A program made the position numbers and the translations under genes. Source: Ascaphus truei (taxonomy: Eukaryota; Chordata; Amphibia; Anura; Ascaphidae). Taken from it: a DNA stretch of 64,000 bases. Positions 39,040-50,355 of the stretch are shown piece by piece. The notes beneath the pieces are model-generated. The model was given only the letters and a program-made list of their open reading frames with translations. It ran no database searches and had not been told where the DNA came from. The stretch is taken from positions 36,505,499 to 36,569,498 of the forward strand of contig CM071568.1 in the NCBI GenBank assembly GCA_036426205.1, in the 5' to 3' direction. Position 1 is the stretch's first letter; each line of letters begins with the position of its first letter.

Positions 39040-39780
39040 GTTTGACGTGTGGAAGGAATACACCTCCAGGTTGTAGAAGAGTGGACGTGCCCTGAGTTGG
39101 CAAAACGACAACGCATAATGGAGTGCCTGCGACCGCCCCCTTCTACCACGATACGGCTGGCTAAAGATCAACATGCGATGTCAACTGCACAGAAAATGTT
39201 AGAGACTCTTGAGTCGGGCTCACGGGCGAACTGAGGAGTTAGGACAATTGATGACGCGGTACTTCAATCTTCGTCAGAAACTCGGAGAGGAGCTATCTAT
39301 TCCTTCAGCGAATTAGAGCAATCATTTTGGAGATGCGGAAAAGGGACCAATAAGGCCACGAGGTGAATGTGTATTGCTGGGAGCAATTTCTGAGAGGATC
39401 GCTACCCGGACCATGCTATCGTCATCATGATAAGTGTTTCCCGGATGCAAGGTGAGCCCCCTTCCTGGGAGGAGCTAATGGATGAGATAATGAAACATGA
39501 AGCCTACTCCGGTTGCATACTCCCGCCAAGGTTAAGGAGCCTTCCACCAGTGACCTGCTAAAGCCGCTGGGGCCAAGGCCAGATCACCCCGACCCAGGAT
39601 GAGGAGGTCGCCACCAAGGTCTCGGCCCAAGCTAGACCCCCCGTAAACATCTTCCCCGTATCCGGGCCGCTCTGAACAAAATAGATCTCCTTTGCATATC
39701 CTGCGGTAAGAAGGGCCACTTCTTCCGTGATGTCCATAAAGGAGACCTCACGAAGGACAAAACTCTCCCGACCGAAGAAA
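39040..39780 (+). pseudogene. Ty3/gypsy Gag remnant with zinc knuckle
   Basis: At 39,040-39,230 the reading FDVWKEYTS, then VEEWTCPELAKRQRIMECLR and AQKMLETLES, has the look of the capsid domain of vertebrate Ty3/gypsy Gag proteins (the lineage from which PNMA genes derive). At about 39,690-39,735 a CCHC zinc knuckle reads CISCGKKGHFFRD; the final Cys is out of frame by one base. Stops and frameshifts occur between the two parts. Capsid assembles the particle and the knuckle binds RNA. As read this copy is dead, but part of the damage may be sequencing indels. Confidence 0.65.
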
Positions 39781-39899
39781 CCCAGCCCGGTCGATGGTAT
39801 GCCGAGTACAACCTGTCGGGTCTGACGTGGGACCCCTTCGTACTACTGATCCCTGCGGAGGCCGACGCAGGGGATCATGCCTCCAACCGGAAGCTTACA

Positions 39900-40450
39900 G
39901 CCAAGTAGGCCCTGCAGTAAATACCGGTGTTACTAGAAGGGATCTATGCATGCTCTCTACTGGACACGGGTCACAGTGACCATCATATACAGCCGTTCTT
40001 ATGACAGCACCTCCGACACTGCCCCCGAGAGCGGCCGATCATGTGACTGTACGGGGGCTAAGTAATGAAGACTACCCCATCGATGGGATTGTAAGGGTTT
40101 AAATGGAAATACTCCAGCTGAACACCGGCAAGAGACACCCCATGCATGTAGCGCCCTGGTATGCCGTGAGCCCCAACCATTTGCAAGTACACCGATCATC
40201 TTGGGCACCAACGCGATATATACAGGCGGTGATCCGAGCGTACCTGAAAGAGACTAACGAGTTGCCGCTAGCCACCGCTCTCCTAGATCCGGTTCCACGA
40301 GAGGAGTGCAAAGGGTATAGCCTGGAGCGACACGGGGAGCTCTACAATCGTCAACGCGGGCTGACGACCATATTACCAGGGGGAGTGCAAAGAATGGCCG
40401 TCTGGTGTTTGTATCCTGAATGAGATGGGAAGCGATCAGTCTTCTCTCTG
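39900..40450 (+). pseudogene. Ty3/gypsy aspartic protease remnant
   Basis: LLDTG at 39,957-39,971 is the active-site motif of a retroviral-type aspartic protease; the DTG triplet is intact at 39,963-39,971. The expected continuation (SQVTII) appears one frame over, so a single-base indel lies right after the active site. A longer open piece from 40,103 contains the following linker toward the reverse transcriptase. Confidence 0.55.
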
Positions 40451-40839
40451 GAGAGTACGCCTGAAGAAGAAGAGGTTCGGAGAGGGATAGGGGTACTACC
40501 CGATGTGACGGAGTGACGACTAAGATCCTCTACGAACCCATGTGTATGTGCAGAATCTCCCCTCCCCGATGATTTGATGCCGACCAGAAGGTGGGTTGAC
40601 ATATATCTGGTCAGCCCTGTAGAGAACACGTCCTCAGGTGAAATGGCGGCGGCCGTGGATGAGCGGTTGTCGAACTGGACTTCAACTTCGGTGAGTCGCG
40701 CTGTCCCCCCAGTGGAAAGAAAACGGCTGGCAACCCATTGAATCAAAGACACAAGGTATTATCTCCACGAGTGAGATGGATGTGGGGTGCAGTCGCATGC
40801 GCCCAACATACCATTCGACTGAGTGATGCTACCCCGTTC

Positions 40840-41420
40840 CGAGAACGCTCTCGTCGCATCGCCCAACGGGATGTGGCACGATGTTGAGGAAGTCATTCAC
40901 GCTATGGAAAAGCCGTTATTTTGACGGAGTCTCGGGGGCCCAACGCGTCACCCATAGTGGTGGTGCGTAAAAATGAACGGATCGTACGACTGTGTGTCGA
41001 CTATCGAACTGCTGTACCATGTGAGCGATCACCCTATCCAGTACAACTTCCTCGCATTGAAGAGATCCTGATCGCTGAATGGAAGTCAATGGTTCAGCGT
41101 GCTCGACCTACCGATCTGGGTACTCTATCAGGTACCTATAAATGCGGAAGATCAGAGAAAACAGTCTTTCGTCTGGCCCTTGGGTTCTACCAATGACACG
41201 AATGCCCCATGGTATATGTGGGGGCGGCACCTTCCAATGACTGTGGAGAAGATGTCGGGGACATAGCCGCGGGAGTGGCTTGTATACTGGATGAATCATT
41301 GTCTTCGACTATCGCTAGAAAAGCACGACAGAGCGTTACTTAAGTGATAGACCGTCTGGGAACGAAGGGTTGAATGGTCCCTAGACAGTTGACGTTTTGC
41401 CAACCCAGTGGACCTACGTG
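40840..41420 (+). pseudogene. Ty3/gypsy reverse transcriptase remnant
   Basis: The open piece 40,921-41,196 begins TESRGPNASPIVVVRK and continues VRLCVDYRT and then PYPVQLPRIEEIL, the N-terminal fingers of a Ty3/gypsy RT. It ends EKTVFRLALGFYQ. In the next frame come RMPHGICGGGTFQ (the MPFG-like block) and at about 41,280 a YLDE segment in place of the catalytic YLDD. The last two blocks are in other frames. This enzyme copies element RNA into DNA and sits between protease and RNase H in the usual order. Confidence 0.8.
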
Positions 41421-42060
41421 GACACATGTGGTCCGTCCAAGGGATCTCCACGACCGCCAAGTCTAAAGCAGTCATGAACTGCCTCGTCCGAGAATGTCAC
41501 GGAGCTGCGATCCTTCCTGGGATTCTGTGCGGTACTACCGTCGGTTTGTGAAGGGTACTCAGTAGGGCGAAACCCCTGAACACTCGTTGAAGATACCAGA
41601 GGAAAACGGGAGGAAGCGGCTGTAATCGCTCGCAACGTTTGGTGATGAAATGGATGTCTGATTGTGAAGCAGCCTTCTTGAAATGAAGAAATGTCTGACC
41701 GAAGCGCCGGTGCTTGCGTATGCTGATCCCGAACAACCATACGTTCTGATGTGATGCCGTCTCAATAGATGGGCGCCGTCTGCACCAGAAGCAACCCAGG
41801 GTCTTCGGCCTGTGGACTACATGTAGCCTGCATTGCCCAGTGGAATCAGAGCTACCCGTCCAAAAGTTGGAGGTGTCCTGGCTCTCAAGTGGGCTATCAC
41901 GAGAATGCTCCACGATTTAGCCTGTACGGTTTTATCCACTTCGAGTGTAAGGACGTGGCAAACAATCCCCTCACATACGTAATCACCCGGCCAATTGGAC
42001 GCTGGCCAGAATCCCCTATGGGTGGGCCGCCCTAACAACTATCAGGTTCTCACATGATAT
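41421..42060 (+). pseudogene. Ty3/gypsy RNase H remnant
   Basis: At about 41,735-41,765 QPYVLM precedes a CDASLNRW-like stretch, the start of the RNase H-like domain. At about 41,950-41,980 the reading ANNPLTYV corresponds to the conserved DNNPLTYV block, with Asp changed to Ala as read. Frames change several times. The domain lies directly after the RT and removes the RNA strand during copying. Confidence 0.65.
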
Positions 42061-42379
42061 AAGTGGACACTGTTGAATTTAGGGGCTGACCGCTCTATCC
42101 CGCGACTGGGGTTAAGGCTATTCCAGATGATGAGGAATGGGAGGAATCCCAGGACCCGTTAGGTGCGAGCTATGTGTAGATTGCCACCATCGTCAACGCC
42201 ACAAGTGGCTCTTTTTCATGAATTAAGTTGAGTGGCTGATTAATGGATGTATGCAGGTCGCAGGCTGTCCCCACGCCTACTGACGACCCCCAAAATGGGA
42301 ATACATCACGTATGACAATTGGTAGTTACGGTGGAAGGATTGGTAGACTTACCAAATTACGAGATCTCGTTTCGTTAGT

Positions 42380-43215
42380 ACATAAGGCGAGCAGCGTCGA
42401 AAAGCAGAACCCAGCCCTTCTGGAAATATGCGCGCCTCAATGCTTGGTGGGCCCTGCTCATGCGGGAATGGTAAATTTCGAAATAGACAAATGCTTACTC
42501 TATCGGGTGTGTGCATACCACAAACCACCGGATAGGCGACAACTAGTCACTCCCCTAAGAACTTAGACAATACCGGTGTTTAAGAGGTCCCTAGCATGAT
42601 GATCATGCCATATGGTTTATCGAAAGACCTTGGTGGTCGTGATCTTTGTTCTGGCCGAATAGCGAGATGAGCCAGTGCAGCGTACACTGTCGCCGATGTA
42701 CGATGTGTGAACCAGCGCAAGGACCCTGCCTCCCCGAGCAGCCCCCATGGGCACATCGAAAAGTGTCTGGCCCATGATTCTTGTGTGTCTGGACTTTCTC
42801 GTCATGAACTGATCGCCGAGGACTAGTGCAAGTGGACTGGTCATCACGGACCAATACACCCGATTTATGCCCGGCTTTCCCCAAGCGGAAGAGATCAGAA
42901 CAGCCATCACGGAGTTGTCAAAAATTTAAGGGCGAAATGTATTTCGTGCACTGATGCTCTCCGCCAACCAGATTTTACTCCGACCAAGGGCGGGACTTGA
43001 AAGCACCTTGCTCGATAGAACTCACTCATCTACTGTGAACATCACCAAGTCTACGAACGACCCCGTTTCACCCCAAGACAGTGCACTGCTCCCGCAGCGC
43101 TTAGATCAAAACCTTAAATGGAATGAGTCGGAAACCTACAGGAAGTCGGACACGTGGGAGGGGGTGGGGGAGGGAGGGAGCCCGCCCCGACCGTGTGATG
43201 GGGGTACGAATTGCA
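42380..43215 (+). pseudogene. Ty3/gypsy integrase remnant
   Basis: FEIDKCLLYRVCAYHKPPDR (about 42,478-42,540) is the segment just before the integrase zinc-binding domain. Downstream, fragments RFMPGFPQAEEI (about 42,860) and a SDQGRDFES-like block (about 42,975-43,005, in two frames) match the catalytic core, including the second Asp. The C-terminal part fades by 43,215, where a G-rich run begins. No 3' LTR follows. The element is thus internally near complete in order but broken throughout. Confidence 0.65.
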
Positions 43216-43239
43216 CCAGTACGGCAATATGGGATACTA

Positions 43240-43869
43240 TATGCTAATATCAACGGAGGTAGAATACTGCAACGAGAGGCTTAAAGAAGGACAGGTTTAC
43301 GAGAGGCCTATCAACATCATTCATCCTGGCAATCAATAGGTTATTAAGATTTATTAGTGTGAGGCCCTTGGGAAGTGGGCTCGGTGAAGTTTGGCTCAAG
43401 GCTTACAAACATTGCAAAATGTTAACTAAAAGACGCCATTTTTTGTATTATGTTATTTAGACATGTATTTAGGCACGTCCGTCTATAATTTTTTCTGGAT
43501 GTGCCTGAGCTTGTCTGGGTTTTATGTTATTCTTTGTTTTTAAAAACTGTATACTGGCCCTTCTGCAGTAGCACTCCTCTGTGAAACTATAGTGCTATAT
43601 AATGTTGGTGGTATATTTTCGGGGTTCCATTGAGGCTTGTGGTAAGGTTTCCTGCCCTACCCCGTGTTTTTCACACAGGTCTGAGCTGACCTAATTGCAA
43701 CGCTGGCAATAAACGACCATACAATCATAACGGTCAAATATCGGGAACTTCATCCTGGGGAGGCTGTGTTGCTTAGAAATCTGGGAGTCCCGGGGAAACA
43801 CAAGTAAGTCTGACCGCTGGGAGAGAGGGGTGTCGGAAATAGAGTCTTAGATGCCTTGGCCTCCCTGTT
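43240..43869. other. Non-coding stretch
   Basis: AT-rich sequence with no gene, lying between the gypsy remnant and a Penelope end. The 43,400-43,640 part looks like the 3' UTR of some retroelement, but I cannot tie it to one. Confidence 0.35.
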
Positions 43870-44152
43870 TATCGTATCAAAGACACTGAAGGCCGGTAAA
43901 GGTATGGCACCGTACTTTTGACACCTCTAGCCATAAAACACATCCACACCGGGGGAAGGACCAGCACAGATAACATTCCAAGAGACACTGTTTTTAAGTA
44001 TACCCTTGCTTCATTCATTGTTAAATCGCCGGAAGAAGAGATCAGTGTATCTCGAAAGCTCGCAGAAATAAAAGCATTTCGTTAGCCACAGAACGGTATC
44101 ATCTATTTATTTTTTGATTATTGAAGCTCGGCTAACACGGTACTGATACCTC

Positions 44153-44153
<1 letters not shown>
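43870..44153 (+). mobile_element. Penelope-like element terminal sequence
   Basis: The best-preserved copy of the terminal sequence. It reads CATAAAACACATCCACACCG, AACATTCCAAGAGACACTG, the hammerhead-like motif, GCTCGCAGAAATAAAAGC, and ends GGTACTGATACCTCTAC directly before (AT)n. It matches 9,156-9,400 in reverse orientation. No coding part is attached. Confidence 0.65.
44028..44063 (+). ncRNA. Hammerhead-ribozyme-like motif in Penelope end
   Basis: GCCGGAAGAA, stem half GAGAT, loop CAGTGT, stem half ATCTC, then GAAAGCTCGC. The stem is a perfect 5 bp and GAAA follows it as in a hammerhead core. The first block would need to be CUGAAGA but reads CCGGAAGA. Hammerheads in Penelope-like terminal repeats are an established finding. 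This family may be a degenerate version. Confidence 0.45.

Positions 44154-44194
<41 letters not shown>
44154..44194. repeat. (AT)n microsatellite
   Basis: About 20 uninterrupted AT units immediately after the Penelope end. Confidence 0.95.
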
Positions 44195-44197
<3 letters not shown>

Positions 44198-45639
44198 GAA
44201 GATCTATACAGGATGTCTATTGGGGTATGAGAAGCCAGTCACGATTTAAGTTTTGAGCCTACGCCACTAGGGCATTAGCAGCCTTATGTACAGAAAATAC
44301 ATTTTACTTACCGATTAATTTCGTATCACTCCAAGAGTGTGCATACTTTGTCCCTTCTCTTAGGTTCTATAGTAGATGTTTCTTTATCTATTTTTTGTAT
44401 CTGTCCTCTTCTATTAATTTTCTGAGAGGTTGGCTAGATGAACACAGGTGAGAAGAGACTCGGCTGTCCTGTGTCCTAACCAATAGTTGGAAGGGGCCTA
44501 ATAACCCCACAGTCATGCATTAACATTGAGAGAAATTAAATTAGCCTTAAGGAAAAATGTAACTTGTTTTGCAGCCCATTTAAATATAATTCAGCTAAGG
44601 ATATGTTCTTATAGCAGAGCCTGTAAAACTTTAACATGATTATAGAAAGATAAGGCGTACACTTGTGTATTGTATGTTTTATGTAGAATTGTTCAGTCTA
44701 CCTCTCCAGGAAGTCTGCACATAGAATGTTACAAGTGCGTCCTACAGACTTTTTGTTTTTAAACCTCTTTCCCTAATTGTGTTTAATTGTAGGTGGGAAG
44801 CGTCGGGTCCCTGGAGCTGAGCCATGTTAATATCGGCTGCAGGGACACCCTCCTCCCGAGATGCTTCCCGGGGAAGGCGCCACTGCCTCCACACTTCCTG
44901 GGGAAACAAAATAAAGGTTTTATATCTTCAGCGTCACACAAGCCTATAGGAAAGAGATCAGTCTGGGTGGGGGGTTTAACTACCTGAAAGTACCGGCAGT
45001 ACTACAAATAATTTCTATTAGAAAAACTAATGAACAATTTGGAAACTCCCAAATGTAACTCCAGTGGGTTAAGGGTAATGAAGATAAAAAAGGGTATTTC
45101 AAAAGGTTTTAAGCTGCTGATACAGACCGCTAGTAACTGAAACGCGAGTGGGTGTAGTTCATCTCCATGTGGGGGGTGTGAGAGAGAATAGCCGAATCAT
45201 GTAATATTCCAGTCAGTGCAAATACGCTTCCATCAGGTGTTCTGCTCAGCCGGATAGTTGAATGCATGTAAAAGACGTTTCACCCGTTGAGTTCATTTAG
45301 ATAGCACCGCCCACAGAAGACGCCATAGTCACGTCTGTTTATAAGTGGGTGTGACGGTAGAGGCAATGTTGCCCGCATGTTAAAGGTTAAGCCCACCCAT
45401 TGCCCCTACCTGGCAAGATGAATGCCAAGGTTCTGGCATAATATCCCATCTTATTGTGGCCAAAATAGCCAGCTCGTATGTGTCAATGTATTCTGTAATG
45501 TTTATTCCACATGTGTAATGTAATGCTAGATTTCTATGTCTCCGTTGTGTGCTGGGGTGGTAATTCACTTATTAGCTGGATATCTGAATGTGGAATAGGG
45601 GAAGTGCTTAGGACATTGTAGGAGTGGGGAGGGATGTTT
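44195..45639. other. Non-coding stretch
   Basis: Cleaner-looking sequence without a supported gene. A small GC-rich patch at 44,795-44,900 has an incidental open frame. Confidence 0.4.
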
Positions 45640-46240
45640 CCTCTGGTCTGGGGAATGTTGACTCTTAGAAGCGGAGCCTTTGTTCATCCCAGATTCTCGG
45701 AGGCACCTATCTGCTGTAGGTATCGGATCATTCTTGGGAACTGTTGCTGGGTCTTGGCCCTGTCGGCACGATCCCCATTGGTCAGTTTGTATTTGCCACT
45801 TTTAGGCCCGCCCCTGTGGGCTGTCGTAGTACTACTGTCACAGGAATTGGTCCATCACTGGCGAGCCCTCGTTCTGTGATTGGCCAGCACGTAGCATCCC
45901 CATGTTCCATGCTTCCAGAGGGGGAATCACAGTTTATCTTGACTTTGGTTAGTTGGTGTATCTCCGAGGTTTTTGCCAGACACGCGAGGCCGAAGTTTGA
46001 TATTCTCTGATTAGCATCCCGAGGTGTTGAAGTACCAAAGATCAACGGAGAGTAGAAGCTGACCTAGATAAGCTTATTTAAGTGACTCCCAGCACCTATT
46101 AAGCTAGGATCCTCGTTCCCCAATAACCCCGGTTTTCCTCGAGTTTGCTCATTTAACCTTTGTATAGTGTTGTCTGTTGGCTCTGGCCAAAATAAAAGTG
46201 TTATTGAATTCGTCTGTTCTGTCCTGGTCTCCCGTAACCA
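45640..46240 (+). mobile_element. LTR-like or promoter-like segment
   Basis: Three ATTGG (reverse CCAAT) boxes at about 45,777, 45,846 and 45,880, a TATA-like CTTATTTAAG near 46,073, and AATAAA at 46,191-46,196 followed by a GT-rich stretch. This spacing resembles the U3-R-U5 order of a solo LTR. No second copy or clear TG...CA ends were found, so it could also be an unrelated promoter. Confidence 0.3.
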
Positions 46241-46373
46241 TTGTGAGGGGTCTTAGTGTTTAATATTGACCTGAGAGCATATAAATTCACAATGGATATA
46301 CAATCTGCATCAATTTAGTTCTAGTCGTCTTTAGCCCAATTTGGAGCAGGGTCTACACTTGATTGCAGCATTA

Positions 46374-46703
46374 GGGTAGGTCCCCGCTGCCTACTGCAGC
46401 GCACACTATGGCGGGGGCTGCAGGGACAAGAGCCGCCCCTCAATGGGGCCGGGCCCGCTTTCTACCTTGCCCGCCGCGTTGTGTGAACGGATTTCCCTGA
46501 AGACAGGAAATCTGTGCTCACAACTCGCGATGGAGCACTGGCCACGCCCCCCGGTGGTTCAGCCAATGAGGGCGAACCTGCTGGGTGATGTCATGACTGC
46601 GCCCCCACCACGTTCCCCGTGCAGCTTACTGCAGACCAGGGAACTCCGCTGCACGCGTCGGCAGCCTGGCAGGCGCTGCAGCGGCGACACCCGGGCCTCA
46701 GCC
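46374..46703. mobile_element. GC-rich MITE-like element
   Basis: A 330-bp CpG-rich block inside AT-rich DNA, flanked by TTA on both sides (46,371-46,373 and 46,704-46,706). Its ends contain inverted matches around CCGCTGC and GCAGCGC. The TTA flanks fit a Harbinger-type 3-bp target duplication. Terminal repeats are imperfect. Confidence 0.5.
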
Positions 46704-46706
46704 TTA

Positions 46707-47933
46707 AAGTTAATGCTACACTGCACCCAAATGTTTAATATTGTATTTTAAGGCAAGATTTTTGAATGCACAAGTAGTTTTATAGTTCTAGTGTTAACCA
46801 TTTTGTAAATCTTAAATGTGTTAAAATATTTTTAGTTGTACTTGGCATTTGCAGAGAAATATGATGGCTGCTTCCAAAACAACAATTACAAAGTTATATT
46901 TGGCATTGTCATAAAGCAGGAATATTTTAGCTGCATAGAAGTTATCTGTAATTTAGTGACCCAATGCTAGCTGTCCCATTAATGTTTTAGAATAGATTTT
47001 TCTACATAAAGCAATTTGGAAGTCGGTACTTTTTATGAAGACGTACCCAGTAATCAGTATTATGTATTCTTTGAAATATGAATATTGCATGAATATACCA
47101 ATATTGTCTGAACCTCTAATACTGTAAAATATTTCCAGCTTGAAAAAGTACTGTAGATTTCATACAACTTATTTTGATCTTTTTAATAATGCCAGAATGT
47201 GTGATGTATGTCTGTATGCTTCGATAGCACGTGTCTATTGATATAACATTTGAAATGTAATTTGACCTTGAATGTTGACCTTTCTTAAAAAGCAATACCA
47301 TAATGATAAAAACATCTTAATGGTTTGCAGCTGACTTGCCTGATACTAAAGTATTTGATGTGCAGTAGAATCAGGTAACTGTCTAGAGAAAAGTGTTGTA
47401 TAGTTCAACAATTTCCTTAAACAATTGTTTGTTTCTAGTGCACAGATTTGTTCAAGTTCATTGAAGCCAATTATCTCAATATTGCATGTGTGTCTCCCTG
47501 GCAATAACATGCAGTCCTAAGGCATTTAAAACATATAAAATACTTTTTGTGCATAAAGATCCTGAATTATTAAAGCTGAATGGTATATTAGATCATGTAT
47601 CCTTGACTAATATGATTTCTCAAAATGACTTTGGCAGTGGAATGGATTAGGGGAAGTTTTAGAACTTTCTTTGAGAACAAGTTTCAAAATTGATTTTCAG
47701 ATTCAGTTGGAGCTTTGGATTATTCCTAAATTAAGGCCCCAGGCAGTAGAAAAATAGATATTCTAATGCAGCTGCTACAAAGAACAAATAAAATGTTCCT
47801 CCTTTCCTGCAGACCATGTCTTCTCTGGCACACAGCTAGCTTACTAACGTTTGCATTGTATGGTGCCTGGTGCTTTGTGCTTTGCACACACTTGGCACAT
47901 GCTATGGTCCTTGTTTGCATTTTCTGTCTGCAG
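46707..47933. other. Non-coding stretch, possibly intronic
   Basis: AT-rich and repeat-poor. It ends in the acceptor-like sequence before 47,934. Confidence 0.4.
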
Positions 47934-48009
47934 TGAAGCTGTTAATAATGAGATTGATGATAAAGTTGTTGAGAAGAGACAGTTGGAGAGGGCTGCTCTC
48001 CATGAGTGA
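47934..48009 (+). CDS. Candidate short terminal exon, protein not recognised
   Basis: The acceptor-like TTTGCATTTTCTGTCTGCAG is followed by one base and then 24 open codons to TGA at 48,007-48,009. The reading starts EAVNNEIDDKVVEKRQ and ends with LERAALHE, a charged, helix-like sequence typical of a coding C terminus. I cannot name it. An open run of 24 codons is common by chance, so the call rests on acceptor quality and amino-acid composition. Confidence 0.3.
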
Positions 48010-49358
48010 CAGAGGGCATGCCCTGTTTTCACAGCCAAGAACGCCGCCTCCAGCAGAGAGCCGACAGTGCCTGGACACTGTGCCAAGACTGTTAGGAGCA
48101 TGAGGAACGACAAGCCTTCAGTATCTCTATTAATACCAAGCTTCTGGATTAATGAATAATAATTTTCAACCCTGTACTTTGTACATTCTAGACAACTTGG
48201 GTTCAACAACCTACGCCCAACGCCAGGTTGATATGGCTTGAGCATACTATGAAAACACTTGCATTGTCCATGGACATTTTAGGGGGCGACAGGAACATTT
48301 TGTGCATTTCTTGTATTGACACGGAGGTATGCACCATAAGTCCGCTTCCAAATCTTGGGATGACAGGGTTGGAATAAAAGAGATTCCCAGATGGACGGAG
48401 GCGTTCAGTGTTCGAGCCACAGGTCTGGCTGATAATTTTATTCAGCCACAATCAAGGAATGGCAACACTTATGCAGCATCCGCTAGTTTTTGTCCATATG
48501 TCAATGTTGTTTTATCTACTCTTTCCAACTTATGCTGTCCATGTGCTTTCTGAATATATATGTATTTTCCATGTATACATATAGAAATTATTAAAGCAGA
48601 ATTTCATAAATTCACAGAACGTGCCATTTTTACTCCTGAATATTAATGTTTCATTACAGCGTGATGCCAAGTAACATAGTTTGAGTTTTCTCAAAGATTG
48701 CAAGGTATGCTACTTTGACGGAGTAGTGCCCAAACCCTAGTTCCACAAAGAAGTAGGCACATGTTTATGGATGGATGTCATATTAGGTAGGCAGTAACTG
48801 AATATTGTTTTCCTCGCGTGACGAAGGGCGCAGTGTACGTGTCTTTTAAAATGGAACAGATATGTTCTAGGTGATGGGATGCAGTTACTAATACAGTTAC
48901 TCTGTAATCTTGGTGACATCTTGAGGCAAGGTATGTGTCCACATTATGGTGGTGAGTTCCTAATCACTAATCAGTTCGAAACATTTAACATTTTTAGTAT
49001 TTAAAACCTTTTTTATAATGGATTTTACTATAATATTCTAGGGCTCTAATTAAACAAGAAAACTACCCTCTATGCCTAAGGATACACTGGGGAATAGGGG
49101 TGCAGTGGTCCATAGCAGTTCACTTTCTGCAAACAGAAATCCTCCTAATCTGGGAGACTGAAACAGAGGGACACACGGAATAAGAAGCCAATAAAACTTA
49201 AGCACAACAGATTTTTTGTGATCAGCCTCCGTGCCAAAAATGAAAAAAATAAAAGCAGCAAAGAGGTTAAGGTAAAGAATAAAGGTACCTGTTCCCCGTT
49301 CTAGTTTGCTATCTGGAACCTCCTCTCCTTTACTTTGCAGTGTATCATTCACGTCACA
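48010..49358. other. Non-coding stretch, possible 3' UTR
   Basis: No further exon with a clear signal. An AATAAA at 48,373-48,378 could end a transcript that uses the exon at 47,934. Confidence 0.3.
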
Positions 49359-49421
49359 TCAATATTCATTGATTAAACGTTCTTCAGATTTACAGATAAC
49401 TCTTGATACATTATAATTTTC
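49359..49421 (-). CDS. Weak candidate terminal exon on the minus strand
   Basis: On the minus strand TTACATTCTTTCTGCAG is followed by 20 open codons (ENYNVSRVICKSEERL through NEY) and a stop. The acceptor is good, the open run short. Further along the same strand (49,285-49,352) another short coding-like run precedes a GT. Nothing is recognised. Confidence 0.15.
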   Translation of the reverse strand, partial: ENYNVSRVICKSEERLINEY

Positions 49422-50316
49422 CTGCAGAAAGAATGTAACATACACAAATATTGATTTGTCTGTACTGGGAATATATGAAACCAGTAACTTTGTGCAGGAC
49501 CTCACAGATTACTTATTTGAATAGCAAACTTGGATTCTATACATTTACCCAACATCTGCAGTGTTAATAAGTGGAACATTCTTTGCATACAGGACATTAA
49601 CCCCTTAGCACTCACAGAACGGCACGTGTGGTTTAAATATATGATCTGAAAATGCTATTTTTATTTACTGAAGTGTGTGTGCACATGTACGGTGTACACA
49701 TTAATTTTCGGTGTAAGTGCATTAGTTATTCCTAAACAAAATAAATGAAAAGTGGTATGGAAAGTTTTTCCTGAGTGGATATTTGAGGACCACGGATTTA
49801 GTGAATGCATCTGGCAGTATTATGCAAGCATTTGGAATCTATATTGAGTACAGTGGTTACCTCTCTGAGACAGTTAAAATTGCTAAAAATCTGTATGCAT
49901 GCAAAAAAAGTACATGTATTTCCAATAAGTCTGTTCAGTTTATCAGATGACAGAATGCTAAAAAAGAAATAATTGGCAAAGTAGTGAAAACCTAAAGCAC
50001 AAAACGCTTTATTGAAGGGGGTTTGTGAGAAGCATCTATCAAAGAACAGGTTAATGGAAACAAACTTTTCAAAATCTGTACTTTGAATGGACTGGAACAC
50101 AGTATTTAATGGGATCCCCAGCAAAACGAAAACAAATGTAATAGTGAATGCTCAACTTCAAACAGAACAGTAAATATTACAAAATAGAAATAGAGGAATA
50201 AAAGAATAATAATATAGAAATAGAGGCTGCTTTTAATCATTCCTGTTTAATTTACGCAACTACAGTAGGCTGCAGTGGCTCAAACGTTGCATACTATGCA
50301 ATAGGAACTGTCAATA

Positions 50317-50318
<2 letters not shown>
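49422..50318. other. Non-coding stretch
   Basis: AT-rich sequence with no supported feature. Confidence 0.4.

Positions 50319-50354
<36 letters not shown>
50319..50354. repeat. (CA)n microsatellite
   Basis: About 18 uninterrupted CA units. Confidence 0.95.
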
Positions 50355-50355
<1 letters not shown>

